Shown: piece after piece, positions 24,760 to 31,897 of the stretch
Numbering within the stretch: the stretch's first letter is position 1
Layout: the number at the start of each line of letters is the position of its first letter
IMG/VR virus record: IMGVR_UViG_3300048573_000244
Location: 1 to 39,568 of that record
DNA length: 39,568 nt
Reading direction: 5' to 3' (one strand)
Source: a virus
Notes under the pieces: model-generated
What the model was told of the DNA's origin: nothing
Databases searched by the model: none
What the model saw: only the letters and a program-made list of their open reading frames with translations
Made by a program: the position numbers and the translations under genes

Positions 24760-25265
24760 CACTCCCCAGCCTGCATTTCGTTTTTCCGCTGCAATTCTTC
24801 AACGCCGTCCTGCAAAAGCATTGCCCAATCGTTCGGACGGTTGCGGCGCAAGTTCATGCTAACAGCGTTTTCAGACAACTTCTGAGCGAGGAACAGCATT
24901 TCACCGTATCGCAGATCGCCAATGGCGGAGAAAATGGCTTCGATTTTGTTGGTCGGCTTCATGATGGTTTCCAATGCTTTGAAAGGCTGCTGGGCAGCGG
25001 GAACGTGCTGCATGAACGGGCGCGGAGTACTGACAACCGGGTTATACTTTGACGCGCCCATACCCCGTAGTTCACGCCTGACAGTCGCGATATGATTTAG
25101 TCCCGCACGCCGGTCGCCGGGCGTACTCACCATGACGACAAGCCGGGTTTCATCCTTATATTGCAGGATGATTTTTCGGTGCTTCCCCGATACCTCTTCA
25201 ACAAAGCTGGTGTCCGGCCATAGCGCCAGTTCCTGCCTTGTGGCGGCAAGTAGTTCCTTGCTCAT
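24759..25265 (-). CDS. HicA-like small-fold protein with C-terminal extension
   Basis: The 168-residue protein starts like HicA-fold proteins: a short helix, SGKHRKIILQYKDETRLVVMVSTPGDRRA (read in parts) and then NHIATVRRELRGMGA. The GKH...I...TP.D.RA...VRR.LR pattern is the double-stranded RNA-binding-like fold seen in HicA and its phage relatives. The C-terminal 100 residues are helical and of unknown function. No HicB partner is adjacent, so a regulatory or anti-host role is more likely than a toxin pair. The ATG at 25265 is used rather than the TTG before it. Confidence 0.55.
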   Translation of the reverse strand: MSKELLAATRQELALWPDTSFVEEVSGKHRKIILQYKDETRLVVMVSTPGDRRAGLNHIATVRRELRGMGASKYNPVVSTPRPFMQHVPAAQQPFKALETIMKPTNKIEAIFSAIGDLRYGEMLFLAQKLSENAVSMNLRRNRPNDWAMLLQDGVEELQRKNEMQAGE

Positions 25266-25274
25266 AATCAATCC

Positions 25275-25694
25275 TTAAAACCGCGCAATCTCCATGACCG
25301 CGCTTTCCCAATCACCGGCATTCGTCCCCGCCACCATATCAATCGCGAGCGATACCATTGCCGAATACAGTAGCTGAAAATCTTCATCGCCCATGCCTGA
25401 AAAGGCCCAGGACTTGGCCTGCAAATGCAGCTCGCCGGTTTTTACGTCGAGCACGTCATCGACATAGCCCGCCCCGATTGTCAGCGCCTTCCGTAAGCCT
25501 TCCTGCGACGGGTAGCGATCCATCACATGCGGGTGCAATGCTTTAAGCAAGGCAAAGGCTTTGCGGTGCAGATGGATATTGCGCGGCAGGCGGATTGTCG
25601 CCAGCAATTCCGAGCCTACGGGCCATCGGGGCATGTCCTCTGGATAGACCGCGACAAACCCGGACGGCGTGCGACGGATTAGGATGTCAGCCAT
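25275..25694 (-). CDS. DUF1367-like phage protein
   Basis: The 139-residue protein has the segment IRLPRNIHLHRKAFALLKAL at about residues 37-56, typical of DUF1367, a family of small proteins in phage recombination/replication regions. ADILIRRTPSGFVAVYPED at the start also fits. The exact role of the family is unknown. It lies a few genes from the SSB and annealing-protein genes, which is the usual neighbourhood. The ATG at 25694 is chosen because the family begins there; the open frame continues upstream. Confidence 0.72.
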   Translation of the reverse strand: MADILIRRTPSGFVAVYPEDMPRWPVGSELLATIRLPRNIHLHRKAFALLKALHPHVMDRYPSQEGLRKALTIGAGYVDDVLDVKTGELHLQAKSWAFSGMGDEDFQLLYSAMVSLAIDMVAGTNAGDWESAVMEIARF

Positions 25695-25929
25695 CGTCCT
25701 GCGCCTTATGCTCCCAGCATCGCCACGTGTAACTGCCATCGGGCATGGGCGTCCCGCTCGATGAAGAGTTGACGCAGCCTTCAATGTCACAGGCTCCTTC
25801 CAACATCTCAGCCGAGTAGCAATGCGGACAACCGCTAATGCTTTCGCCCTCAATAAACGGATTGTCGGCTGTCAGGACTTCTACGCCTTTGCAGATTTCC
25901 CCGCACGCCGTGCATTTATATCTATTCAT
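25687..25929 (-). CDS. Zinc-ribbon protein
   Basis: The 80-residue protein begins MNRYKCTACGEIC and later has GCPHCYSAEM, CDIEGC and RCWEH, giving several Cys pairs suitable for zinc. The pattern is a two-zinc ribbon. It overlaps the neighbours on both sides. Such proteins are often adaptors that bind DNA or RNA polymerase; the partner here is unknown. Confidence 0.68.
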   Translation of the reverse strand: MNRYKCTACGEICKGVEVLTADNPFIEGESISGCPHCYSAEMLEGACDIEGCVNSSSSGTPMPDGSYTWRCWEHKAQDDG

Positions 25930-26120
25930 CGGTCAATATCCCCATCGCTACACCGGCAACAAGACCAATCCGCAACCTCAGGACCAAAATGGCTGTCAGG
26001 TTCAAACTCGAATTTGCACAGCCCGGCATCAATATCCGCGTATGCAATGAACTGCCCGCAATCTGCGCATTTGATCGGCTTGACAATAAATGATGTCACA
26101 TCAATTTCCTTTATAGCCAT
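25926..26120 (-). CDS. Small zinc-ribbon protein
   Basis: The 64-residue protein has KCADCGQF near residue 17 and CCRCSDGD near the end, two CxxC knuckles 37 residues apart. It overlaps the preceding gene by four bases. It may be a paralogue or partner of the neighbouring zinc-ribbon protein. Confidence 0.65.
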   Translation of the reverse strand: MAIKEIDVTSFIVKPIKCADCGQFIAYADIDAGLCKFEFEPDSHFGPEVADWSCCRCSDGDIDR

Positions 26121-26145
26121 TACAGTTCCTCCAATGTCCGGCGAA

Positions 26146-26331
26146 TTAGGATGGCTTCCATACCGCCCTCCAGCGTCCGCCCTTGCCCCGCGTTTCGATA
26201 GTCATCGGGCCTTCGCTGGCATATTGCCAAGCGTACCGCCCGGACTCGCGATATCCTGTAGCTGGGTCTAGGGCCATACCGCCCGCCACGACCATGCCGC
26301 CCTGCTTTATGCGCCAGTGAAATTCAGCCAT
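26146..26331 (-). CDS. Small conserved-type protein, beta-rich
   Basis: The 61-residue protein (MAEFHWRIKQGGMVVAGGMA, later YAWQYASEGPMTIETRGK) looks like a small beta barrel. I recall similar short proteins in other phages, always unnamed. GGAGGAACTGTG precedes the ATG at 26331. Confidence 0.62.
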   Translation of the reverse strand: MAEFHWRIKQGGMVVAGGMALDPATGYRESGRYAWQYASEGPMTIETRGKGGRWRAVWKPS

Positions 26332-26675
26332 CACAGTTCCTCCAATATCCCCATAGCCACGCTTTCACGTTCAAGCCGCACAGCCAGCGCGGGCAGATCA
26401 ATGCCGTTCACCTCGCACCATTGACGCTCGCCAATGTCATGCACCCCGCCCTTGCCTACGTGGCAGTCATTGCAGAGCGGCACCTGAAAGCGATGATCCC
26501 GCCGCCAGCGTTTGCCGGGGCAATCCTGCAACAAGTGATGCACCACCACACCGAACGCCCCGCAACCCGCGCAAGGGTGCTTACGGACGGCTTCCCGGTG
26601 CGCCGCCTCCCGTGCCGTTGGGGTTGGGTTATAACGGGGTTTGACGCGCCCGTGTGTGATGGTTCTGACTTTCAC
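26331..26675 (-). CDS. HNH nuclease, Ref/recombination-associated type
   Basis: The 114-residue protein contains KHPCAGCGAFGVVVHHLLQD, FQVPLCNDCHVGKGGVHDIG and ERQWCEVNGID, which together give a zinc-bound HNH fold (CxxC, HH, CxxC-H). This resembles the Ref-type and HNH proteins found near phage recombination genes, which cut displaced DNA during recombination. The start is a GTG at 26675 with GGAGG upstream. An upstream in-frame start exists but has no ribosome site. It sits two positions from SSB and the annealing protein. Confidence 0.75.
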   Translation of the reverse strand: MKVRTITHGRVKPRYNPTPTAREAAHREAVRKHPCAGCGAFGVVVHHLLQDCPGKRWRRDHRFQVPLCNDCHVGKGGVHDIGERQWCEVNGIDLPALAVRLERESVAMGILEEL

Positions 26676-26752
26676 GCATCCTCCAAATATCCGGGTTTCC
26701 CGCACCCCCCCGGCGGTTCTTCCACGCTGTTGCGAGCGAGTTAAGTTGCTGA

Positions 26753-27145
26753 TTAATAAGGAATTTCGTCGTCCAGGTCATCACTGAACCCCGCTGCCGC
26801 TGGTCCGGGCGGGCTTCCCTGCGATCCGTCCGGCGTTCGGCGTTCATCGCCCCCCGGCGTGCCTTGAACGGTGATCCCGTTGGTACGGACCTGCAAATAG
26901 GTCTTGCCGTTATGCTCGCGCGTTGACAGTTCCCCGGAGCAAGCCACCTTGCTACCCTTGCGCAAGATACGCGCCAAGCCCTCGGAGCCTTTGCCCCAAC
27001 TAGTCACATCATACCATGTGGTCGTCTTTTCGCCATTGGCAAAGCCATTGACCGCAACGGACGTGCTGCACAATTCAGCCCCCGATTGCGTGGTCTTGTA
27101 TTCTGCGTCTTTTCCGGTCGAACCTGCGATAGAGATAATTTGCAT
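26753..27145 (-). CDS. ssb: Single-stranded DNA-binding protein
   Basis: The 130-residue protein coats single-stranded DNA during replication and recombination. Residues 1-100 form an OB fold (QIISIAGSTGKDAEYKTTQSG, TWYDVTSWGKGSEGLA, GSKVACSGELSTREHNGK). The C-terminus is a Gly/Pro linker and the acidic tip DDLDDEIPY, which in bacterial SSBs recruits partner enzymes. It is followed upstream by the annealing protein, so the two form a recombination cassette. Confidence 0.93.
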   Translation of the reverse strand: MQIISIAGSTGKDAEYKTTQSGAELCSTSVAVNGFANGEKTTTWYDVTSWGKGSEGLARILRKGSKVACSGELSTREHNGKTYLQVRTNGITVQGTPGGDERRTPDGSQGSPPGPAAAGFSDDLDDEIPY

Positions 27146-27154
27146 GATCGTTCC

Positions 27155-27769
27155 TTATCCTGCGCGCATATTGGCGACATTGCCTTGCGCGGCTTTGATC
27201 TGTTCTTTTTGGTCAACGGCATAGGCCCGCCATTCTTGAGGCACGCCGGGGAAGTTGGCCTTCCAGTAGTCAACCGTAGTCCCGTCATCGAATGACGCGC
27301 GAAGCCCGGTTAGAAACAGGTTCACACTTTCGGGCACAGGTGCGCTCACATTGGCGCGGCTCTTGTCATACAGTGCCAGCCCGAATACGTTGCCAAAGGT
27401 GCGAGCGGCGCGCTTTAAGGCATCGGTCACAGCTTCCTTAGTCGCGCCTTCAATCGCATCGCCCACGCCCTTTGCAAAGCCCGATCCGAACCCAACGTCT
27501 TGCCGGGTAACTTGGCCAACTGTCAGGGTGCAAATGCAGGTGTAAGCTGCGGCCCATTGGTCCTTGCCCTCAACCCTGTCCAGCGCATCGCGGCTTAGGT
27601 CGATTGTGTAAGACCAGCCATCAAAGCCAAACACGCGGTTTAGCTCGTTGATGACGTGCCAACCTTCCAAATAATCTCCCTTCGGCCCGAAACTGCCACT
27701 TGGCTTGACAACGTGTTTCGGATCAAGCGGGGCCTCTAGTAGCTTGGTTTGTTCAGGTGTTAGTGTCAT
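27155..27769 (-). CDS. Rad52-type single-strand annealing protein
   Basis: The 204-residue protein would anneal complementary single strands, supporting recombination-dependent replication. It has the Rad52/Rad22 core: YLEGWHVINELNRVFGFDGW (residues about 33-52), TCICTLTVG, and KGVGDAIEGATKEAVTDALKRAARTFGN (in parts) with the characteristic EAVTDALKRA helix. It lies next to ssb. GAGGTAAGTT precedes the start. No exonuclease partner is recognised nearby; RusA at 34554 could resolve junctions later. Confidence 0.9.
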   Translation of the reverse strand: MTLTPEQTKLLEAPLDPKHVVKPSGSFGPKGDYLEGWHVINELNRVFGFDGWSYTIDLSRDALDRVEGKDQWAAAYTCICTLTVGQVTRQDVGFGSGFAKGVGDAIEGATKEAVTDALKRAARTFGNVFGLALYDKSRANVSAPVPESVNLFLTGLRASFDDGTTVDYWKANFPGVPQEWRAYAVDQKEQIKAAQGNVANMRAG

Positions 27770-27812
27770 AACTTACCTCATTAAACTTGGTGAAGTTTGG
27801 TACGATGGACAT
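27753..27812 (-). CDS. 19-residue leader peptide overlapping the annealing gene (putative)
   Basis: ATG at 27812 follows one of the best ribosome sites of the operon (AGGAAGGAAAGC). The frame, MSIVPNFTKFNEVSYDTNT, ends at 27753, 17 bases inside the annealing-protein gene. It may be a leader peptide that couples or limits translation of that gene. There is no other support. Confidence 0.35.
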   Translation of the reverse strand: MSIVPNFTKFNEVSYDTNT

Positions 27813-28227
27813 AGCTTTCCTTCCTAGCGGCAAAAGGCATTTTGAAGCCCCAGCGTGTCGCTAGTTTGGAAAGCCACAGCCTATTAAACTCGGAGCCAGC
27901 CCGGCGCTTATAGACACTGACATGGCAATCGAGCCTGTCAGTTTGCTGGTTCTTGATCGGTCGATCCCGATTGCGGCCCGCGTCCAGCTTTCGCTTTACG
28001 GTTGGTCCTGCCACTATCCCACAGCTACCTCTCACAATGCCCGCTGCCGTTAACCGACCGGGGAAGGCGCAACCTTCGTCTGCATTGCCAGTTCGCTTGT
28101 TTGGTTGAGGCGGGCTTTTGAACGCTTGGCCCTTGCGTATGAAGCCGGTGAACGCTATGGAGCGGCCATGGCCCGTGTCGCACCTCAACTGCGTCACGGG
28201 CTTTTTATGCGCCATCTGGATTTGCAT
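27781..28227 (-). CDS. Basic protein, unknown
   Basis: The 148-residue frame fills the gap between the HTH gene and the annealing gene. It starts at ATG 28227 inside the HTH gene, and its end leaves only 11 bases before the annealing start. The product is rich in Lys and Arg with scattered Cys (GHGRSIAFTGFIRKGQAFKS, later RLDCHVSVYKRRAGSEFNRL). There is no clear ribosome site and no known family. Codon choice looks coding but is not decisive; a leader region is the alternative. Confidence 0.45.
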   Translation of the reverse strand: MQIQMAHKKPVTQLRCDTGHGRSIAFTGFIRKGQAFKSPPQPNKRTGNADEGCAFPGRLTAAGIVRGSCGIVAGPTVKRKLDAGRNRDRPIKNQQTDRLDCHVSVYKRRAGSEFNRLWLSKLATRWGFKMPFAARKESYVHRTKLHQV

Positions 28228-28426
28228 TGCAAGCAACAAATACAACTTTCTTGTCATAACCAACAGCCTTGGCAATGCGCGGGCCGACGCCGATTTTACC
28301 TGCCAGCGCCAGCGAGACGTAGGCCTGATTGATCCCATGGCGCTTGGCCCATGCGACCTGCCCGCCTTCCGCCGCAATCCGGTGGCGCAAAATTCCGATA
28401 ATGTCTGATTGACTAAGGCCGATCAC
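28205..28426 (-). CDS. HTH DNA-binding protein, YdaS/Cro-like
   Basis: The 73-residue protein has one helix-turn-helix: GGQVAWAKRHGINQAYVSLALAGK with IGVGPRIAKAVGYDKKVVF after it. That is the layout of YdaS/Cro-type proteins, which regulate phage promoters. The start is a GTG at 28426 overlapping the preceding stop (GTGA). It is embedded in the early operon rather than at the divergent control region, so it may control a later step. Confidence 0.75.
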   Translation of the reverse strand: MIGLSQSDIIGILRHRIAAEGGQVAWAKRHGINQAYVSLALAGKIGVGPRIAKAVGYDKKVVFVACNANPDGA

Positions 28427-29109
28427 GCCCGTTTCTCCCCTGCAATATCCACACCGGGCATTACCCGCGTTCCACGGGCAACAGCCTTGCGGACGTATTC
28501 GTCAAGCCAATCTGACAGCGCATCGGCGTCCGTTGCCATGACGTGCTGCAACAGCGCGCGCCTGTCCGTAATCGTTCCGACATAGTGAGTTCGTAGACCA
28601 GTTGGCGCACGTTCGATCCGCTTGGCTTGTGCCTGTAGCTTGCCAGCCTGTTTTAAGGCATCCTCGGCGTCATAACGGGCCTCTAGGTCACTATCCCCCC
28701 GCAATGTGGCCTGTGCGGCCTCTAGCAGCTTTGCGGCGGCATCACGGGCATCTTGTGCCAGCTTACCCGCAATCGCCTTTTGAGCATTGCGCCACGGGGT
28801 AAGCGCGGCCTTCAATGCTGCGGCGGCGGCGTCATGCTTGTCCAGCACTGGCTTCCAGTCAACCGACACTTGATCCGCAGCGGCTTTCAACGGGCGATAG
28901 GCCTCCTCCTTTGCAGCCGTTGCCGCGCCCTTGCTTTTGCGTACGTCGTCAAGCAGCACGTCTAATGCATCGGCTTGTGCTTCATTCGCAACCGGGCTTG
29001 CGGTGCTGCCGGAAACTAGTTCCAGCAAGTCACCCGCCGCTGCCGTCATCGCCTCTAGTGCGGACAGGGGCGGGCCACCGTTCGCGCCTATAGAAAGGTG
29101 GTCAATCAT
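28423..29109 (-). CDS. Coiled-coil early protein, unknown
   Basis: The 228-residue protein is almost entirely helical and Ala-rich, with heptad-like stretches (DDVRKSKGAATAAKEEAYRP, KLLEAAQATLRGDSDLEARY). The C-terminus ARGTRVMPGVDIAGEKRA is like the ends of phage proteins found beside annealing proteins. The ATG at 29109 follows GAGG and overlaps the preceding stop (ATGA). A longer frame extends to 29175. It may be a recombination accessory; I do not recognise a family. Confidence 0.65.
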   Translation of the reverse strand: MIDHLSIGANGGPPLSALEAMTAAAGDLLELVSGSTASPVANEAQADALDVLLDDVRKSKGAATAAKEEAYRPLKAAADQVSVDWKPVLDKHDAAAAALKAALTPWRNAQKAIAGKLAQDARDAAAKLLEAAQATLRGDSDLEARYDAEDALKQAGKLQAQAKRIERAPTGLRTHYVGTITDRRALLQHVMATDADALSDWLDEYVRKAVARGTRVMPGVDIAGEKRA

Positions 29110-29378
29110 GCTCTTGGCCTCGGAAACGGATAGCGCCAATGTGTAACTGGTCCGTGACACCATTCCGCCGGGCAAAAGCTTTCCTCTTCAATCTCAAACT
29201 GAAATTGATCATCGAAGCATGACCACACCGCGCCGCTGTATTCGCGCGGGCTAATCGGCGTATCGTCACTCCATTCGCCCGGGCAGTAGCGGGCAGATAC
29301 CTCCATACCATGCGCGAACAAAACAACATCCTGTCCATCAAACCATTCAGTGTCTGACATTGGGTTCCATGCGCTCAC
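29106..29378 (-). CDS. Small acidic protein, unknown
   Basis: The 90-residue protein is rich in Trp, Phe and acidic residues (EWFDGQDVVLFAHGMEVSAR, later FDDQFQFEIEEESFCPAEWC). Small acidic aromatic proteins of this kind occur in phages as DNA mimics or host-protein inhibitors, but that is only a suggestion. The GTG at 29378 follows GGAGTGAATT. Confidence 0.6.
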   Translation of the reverse strand: MSAWNPMSDTEWFDGQDVVLFAHGMEVSARYCPGEWSDDTPISPREYSGAVWSCFDDQFQFEIEEESFCPAEWCHGPVTHWRYPFPRPRA

Positions 29379-29581
29379 AATTCACTCCTATCGTCATTAA
29401 CCGGCCCCATGATATTCGGCGCGTCCGGCCTTTCAGCATTGGCAAGGGCTTCCGATACGGATTTGCCAACGCCAAAGCTTCCCTTGCCGAGCGTCACGGT
29501 AAAACGGTCCATCGCCTTGATCCGGTGGATTGATTTGATATCATGCCGGTCAATCAGCGCGGTAAGGTCAAAGTCGTTCAT
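29375..29581 (-). CDS. Small early protein, unknown
   Basis: The 68-residue protein (MNDFDLTALIDRHDIKSIHR) is alpha/beta with a Gly-rich turn (TLGKGSFGVGKSVSEALANA). AAGGGCGGA precedes the ATG at 29581. It overlaps both neighbours. Not recognised. Confidence 0.6.
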   Translation of the reverse strand: MNDFDLTALIDRHDIKSIHRIKAMDRFTVTLGKGSFGVGKSVSEALANAERPDAPNIMGPVNDDRSEL

Positions 29582-29760
29582 CGTTCCGCCCTTTCCCAAA
29601 GGACTTCACCATTAATGCGTTCAACCCTGATAATCTCTGGATTGAGTGCAACGTGGTCTTGAACTTCAATCTCGGCAGGCTTAATACCCATAAATTGAAT
29701 GGGGTAGAAGTGGTTGCCTCTGAAAAACAAAACAACTTCACCGGACGGTTGTAATTTCAT
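29578..29760 (-). CDS. Small beta-rich protein
   Basis: The 60-residue protein (MKLQPSGEVVLFFRGNHFYP) looks like a small all-beta fold with VERINGEVLWERAER at the end. It starts in a TAATG overlap. Function unknown. Confidence 0.55.
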   Translation of the reverse strand: MKLQPSGEVVLFFRGNHFYPIQFMGIKPAEIEVQDHVALNPEIIRVERINGEVLWERAER

Positions 29761-29825
29761 TACTCAACCTTTCGCAATTCCGCCGACTGCCAAGATGGCA
29801 TGGTGGCGGTGATTTCATCGCACAT
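29760..29825 (-). CDS. 21-residue peptide
   Basis: The ATG at 29825 follows AAGGAG by eight bases and the stop overlaps the next start (TAATG). The peptide is MCDEITATMPSWQSAELRKV plus one residue. Good initiation signals support translation. Confidence 0.5.
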   Translation of the reverse strand: MCDEITATMPSWQSAELRKVE

Positions 29826-29940
29826 CGGCTTGCTCCTTACGTTCCGCCACAACTTGCCATGCAGGCCGTCCGTTAATCGTGACGATGGCCATCTTAGGCC
29901 GGGGTGGTTTGGGTTTATACAGGCTGGGGAAGGGTCTCAT
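29815..29940 (-). CDS. 41-residue basic protein
   Basis: The frame starts in an ATGA overlap at 29938-29940 and contains the ribosome site of the next peptide. It reads MRPFPSLYKPKPPRPKMAIV and then TINGRPAWQVVAERK, so it is basic and Pro-rich. It is probably a real operon member of unknown function. Confidence 0.55.
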   Translation of the reverse strand: MRPFPSLYKPKPPRPKMAIVTINGRPAWQVVAERKEQADVR

Positions 29941-30089
29941 GCTGGCCACTCCTTTTGCAATTGATGCCAGCGTCCCTGCCCCATATCACTGCGAGCCTCT
30001 ACAATCTGGCGATCCAGCGTAAACGTGGGCGCGTCCAGGGATGGAACGCAGCGCTTCCAGGCGTCGTTCATGGCTTGGCGGTTATCCAT
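29937..30089 (-). CDS. 50-residue protein
   Basis: ATG at 30089 lies inside the end of the gene before it (ATGGATAA overlap). The product (MDNRQAMNDAWKRCVPSLDA) has a helical N-terminus and ends GRWHQLQKEWPA. An internal ATG at 30071 is possible. Function unknown. Confidence 0.55.
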   Translation of the reverse strand: MDNRQAMNDAWKRCVPSLDAPTFTLDRQIVEARSDMGQGRWHQLQKEWPA

Positions 30090-30615
30090 TGCCCAGAGCC
30101 TTCGCAACAGCGGCCTCGCGGTAAGCCTTGATCACTGCGATTGCGGCGTTCTGGCATGAGTTTGGGGCCTTACGCAGTAGGCGCGCAGTTTCAGTATATC
30201 CCATTGCTTCCATGGCAGCAGCCAAGCACTCCTGATCAGGATCAATCGGCATAATGCTGGGATCGTGCGCGGCCAGCTTTTGAAGGGTGCGGGCGTGGGC
30301 GATGATGGATCGCTTGGCCCAATCGGTTGTTCCACCGGGCAGGCTTTCCCACGAATAGGCGGTTACAGCCATCGCCGCCATATCCAGAAGCTCAATCGGC
30401 GGTAGTTCTTCATTCATGACTTGCTCCTTGTAGTACGGGTCGCCTGCGAGCAGCCGGATTGCGGTTACAGCATTCCAATCAAAGTCACCCTTCTGCGTGG
30501 CAAACCACTTGCCTTTAAAGCAAATCATGCAAACCTGATCATCCGCCAGCCAATCCGGCCTCTGTCCGTTCGTGATGGTGACTTCGATTACGGGGCCATA
30601 TTTGTCGGTGGTCAT
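30082..30615 (-). CDS. Early protein, unknown
   Basis: The 177-residue protein has a beta-rich N-terminal half (MTTDKYGPVIEVTITNGQRP, VCMICFKGKWFATQKGDFDW) and a helical C-terminal half (SIIAHARTLQKLAAHDPSIM, LAAAMEAMGYTETARLLRKA). The two halves may have been separate proteins. GGAGGATG lies upstream of the ATG at 30615. I do not recognise a family. Confidence 0.65.
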   Translation of the reverse strand: MTTDKYGPVIEVTITNGQRPDWLADDQVCMICFKGKWFATQKGDFDWNAVTAIRLLAGDPYYKEQVMNEELPPIELLDMAAMAVTAYSWESLPGGTTDWAKRSIIAHARTLQKLAAHDPSIMPIDPDQECLAAAMEAMGYTETARLLRKAPNSCQNAAIAVIKAYREAAVAKALGNG

Positions 30616-30794
30616 CAAAACATCCTCCCAATCAAATCAGAAAACGCGCTGTAAAGGCCAACCGCCACACAAGCTGCGCAAGCCCATTGGACCATCCAGT
30701 CGCTTTGCTTGCGGGGCTGCGGTGCGCGGACTTTGCCTGCCAGCGTGTTGTAACGTGCGCGGTCGGCTTGGTTGCTGGTGATAGGGTCGGTCAC
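30615..30794 (-). CDS. 59-residue single-pass membrane protein
   Basis: The GTG at 30794 follows GGAGGC by six bases, and the stop overlaps the next start (ATGA). The protein has a basic N-terminal half and one hydrophobic helix (WACAACVAVGLYSAF). Function unknown. Confidence 0.6.
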   Translation of the reverse strand: MTDPITSNQADRARYNTLAGKVRAPQPRKQSDWMVQWACAACVAVGLYSAFSDLIGRMF

Positions 30795-30994
30795 TTGCTT
30801 GCCTCCGCTGCGAGGGCGGTAAAGTCGCGATGCTTTGCGCAGAACGGCTCGGCAGCAAAGGCGCGGTTCCGACAGTTCGTGATGATGCAGACGGCTTCAA
30901 ATTTCGCCGTTCCGTGACTCTTGTTGACGCAATCGCAGATGGCTGGATCGCCACCCGCTTCTGCGCAACAGTATGCGAATGGCTTGTCAATCAT
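30791..30994 (-). CDS. Cys-rich protein, possible zinc binder
   Basis: The 67-residue protein begins MIDKPFAYCCAEAGGDPAIC and continues with DCVNKSHG, CIITNCRNRAF and FCAKH. Eight Cys and two His in this space suggest a zinc-bound mini-protein. The ATG at 30994 overlaps the gene before it. Confidence 0.62.
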   Translation of the reverse strand: MIDKPFAYCCAEAGGDPAICDCVNKSHGTAKFEAVCIITNCRNRAFAAEPFCAKHRDFTALAAEASK

Positions 30995-31308
30995 GCTCCG
31001 CGCTCCCAACGTTCCGTAAGCTGCCGGTCGCGATATTCTTGATATCGCCAGTCTTGCTCCGCAGCGTGATCTTCGGCCCAATCCTCCGCAGAGCGTGCGA
31101 TAGCCTGCTCAAGCAGCGCGTCTTCTTCCGCGTCGGTCAAAGTGATTGGCCTGCCGTCGCGCTTGATCGAAACAATCTCGCACTCGCCACCTTCCGCTGG
31201 CTGCCAGTAAGTCGCTTCGACAAACGGGGTGCAGCTATAGGTGACGACCAGTTCGACCTCTTGGCGACCAATCATGTGATCGACCGTGAACTGAAATCGC
31301 TTGCTCAT
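30991..31308 (-). CDS. Acidic early protein, unknown
   Basis: The 105-residue protein has a beta-rich first half (RFQFTVDHMIGRQEVELVVT) and a strongly acidic helical second half (LTDAEEDALLEQAIARSAED). The ATG is in a four-base overlap. Such beta-then-acidic-helix proteins are common in phage early operons and remain unnamed. Confidence 0.62.
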   Translation of the reverse strand: MSKRFQFTVDHMIGRQEVELVVTYSCTPFVEATYWQPAEGGECEIVSIKRDGRPITLTDAEEDALLEQAIARSAEDWAEDHAAEQDWRYQEYRDRQLTERWERGA

Positions 31309-31562
31309 ACCCCCGCCTCCGCTGCTGCTATGAACACATCGCCAGTGACCGGATCAAGCGTGTAGCGGCGACCTGATTGCACCTTGGTGCATTCAACTTT
31401 CCCGCGCCTATAAGACCAGTCACGCAAGGTCTGACCTTCAGACCAGCCGCAGCAGTCACATTCTAAAGCATAAATTCGGCCAGCGGCGCAGTTAGGGCAA
31501 TCAGTATAGTCTTGCCCGCTATCATCAGGACCACAACTGTCGTTTTTGATTTGCTCGATCAT
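31305..31562 (-). CDS. Zinc-ribbon protein
   Basis: The 85-residue protein has TDCPNCAAGRIYALECDCCG, a CxxC-x(12)-CxxC zinc ribbon near residues 22-39. A basic segment with GRRYTLDPVTGDVFIAAAEA at the end follows. The sequence CPNC...CDCCGW is of the type found in phage regulators that bind RNA polymerase; no further support. Confidence 0.65.
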   Translation of the reverse strand: MIEQIKNDSCGPDDSGQDYTDCPNCAAGRIYALECDCCGWSEGQTLRDWSYRRGKVECTKVQSGRRYTLDPVTGDVFIAAAEAGV

Positions 31563-31897
31563 TGCGCACCGCCTTTGGCCTTGGCGATTGCAAGGCGGGC
31601 TTTGGCAATTTCTTCACTGCCAACCATAGATGCAGACGGCGTCCAGTAATCGCCATAGCTCTTAGAGCGCTGGAACACTTCTTGGTCACTGCACCGATCA
31701 TCGCGCGATGAAACCACCCCTTCCAAAGCATCCATCAGTTCCGTGATGGTGGCGGCGGCTTGCTCCATGCGCTCGGCATTCGCGATCAAACGGATAGGGC
31801 TGCCATCACTGTCATAGACTGTGTTCTCGCGGAATGCCTTTGCATCAAGGCGAAGTTCTTCTGCCGCCTTCAACGCGGATGTCTGTTCTTGGGTCAT
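31559..31897 (-). CDS. Early protein, helical, unknown
   Basis: The 112-residue protein (MTQEQTSALKAAEELRLDAK) has a helical coiled-coil-like first half and SYGDYWTPSASMVGSEEIAK at the end. It starts in a four-base overlap. It resembles the unnamed small early proteins of rhizobial phages only in composition. Confidence 0.6.
   Translation of the reverse strand: MTQEQTSALKAAEELRLDAKAFRENTVYDSDGSPIRLIANAERMEQAAATITELMDALEGVVSSRDDRCSDQEVFQRSKSYGDYWTPSASMVGSEEIAKARLAIAKAKGGAQ

Noticed and set aside
26629-26781. A 50-codon minus frame between SSB and the HNH gene
   Set aside because: It overlaps the end of ssb and the start of the HNH gene in other frames and has no ribosome site. The 77-base gap probably holds leader sequence for the HNH gene. 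I could not exclude it fully.
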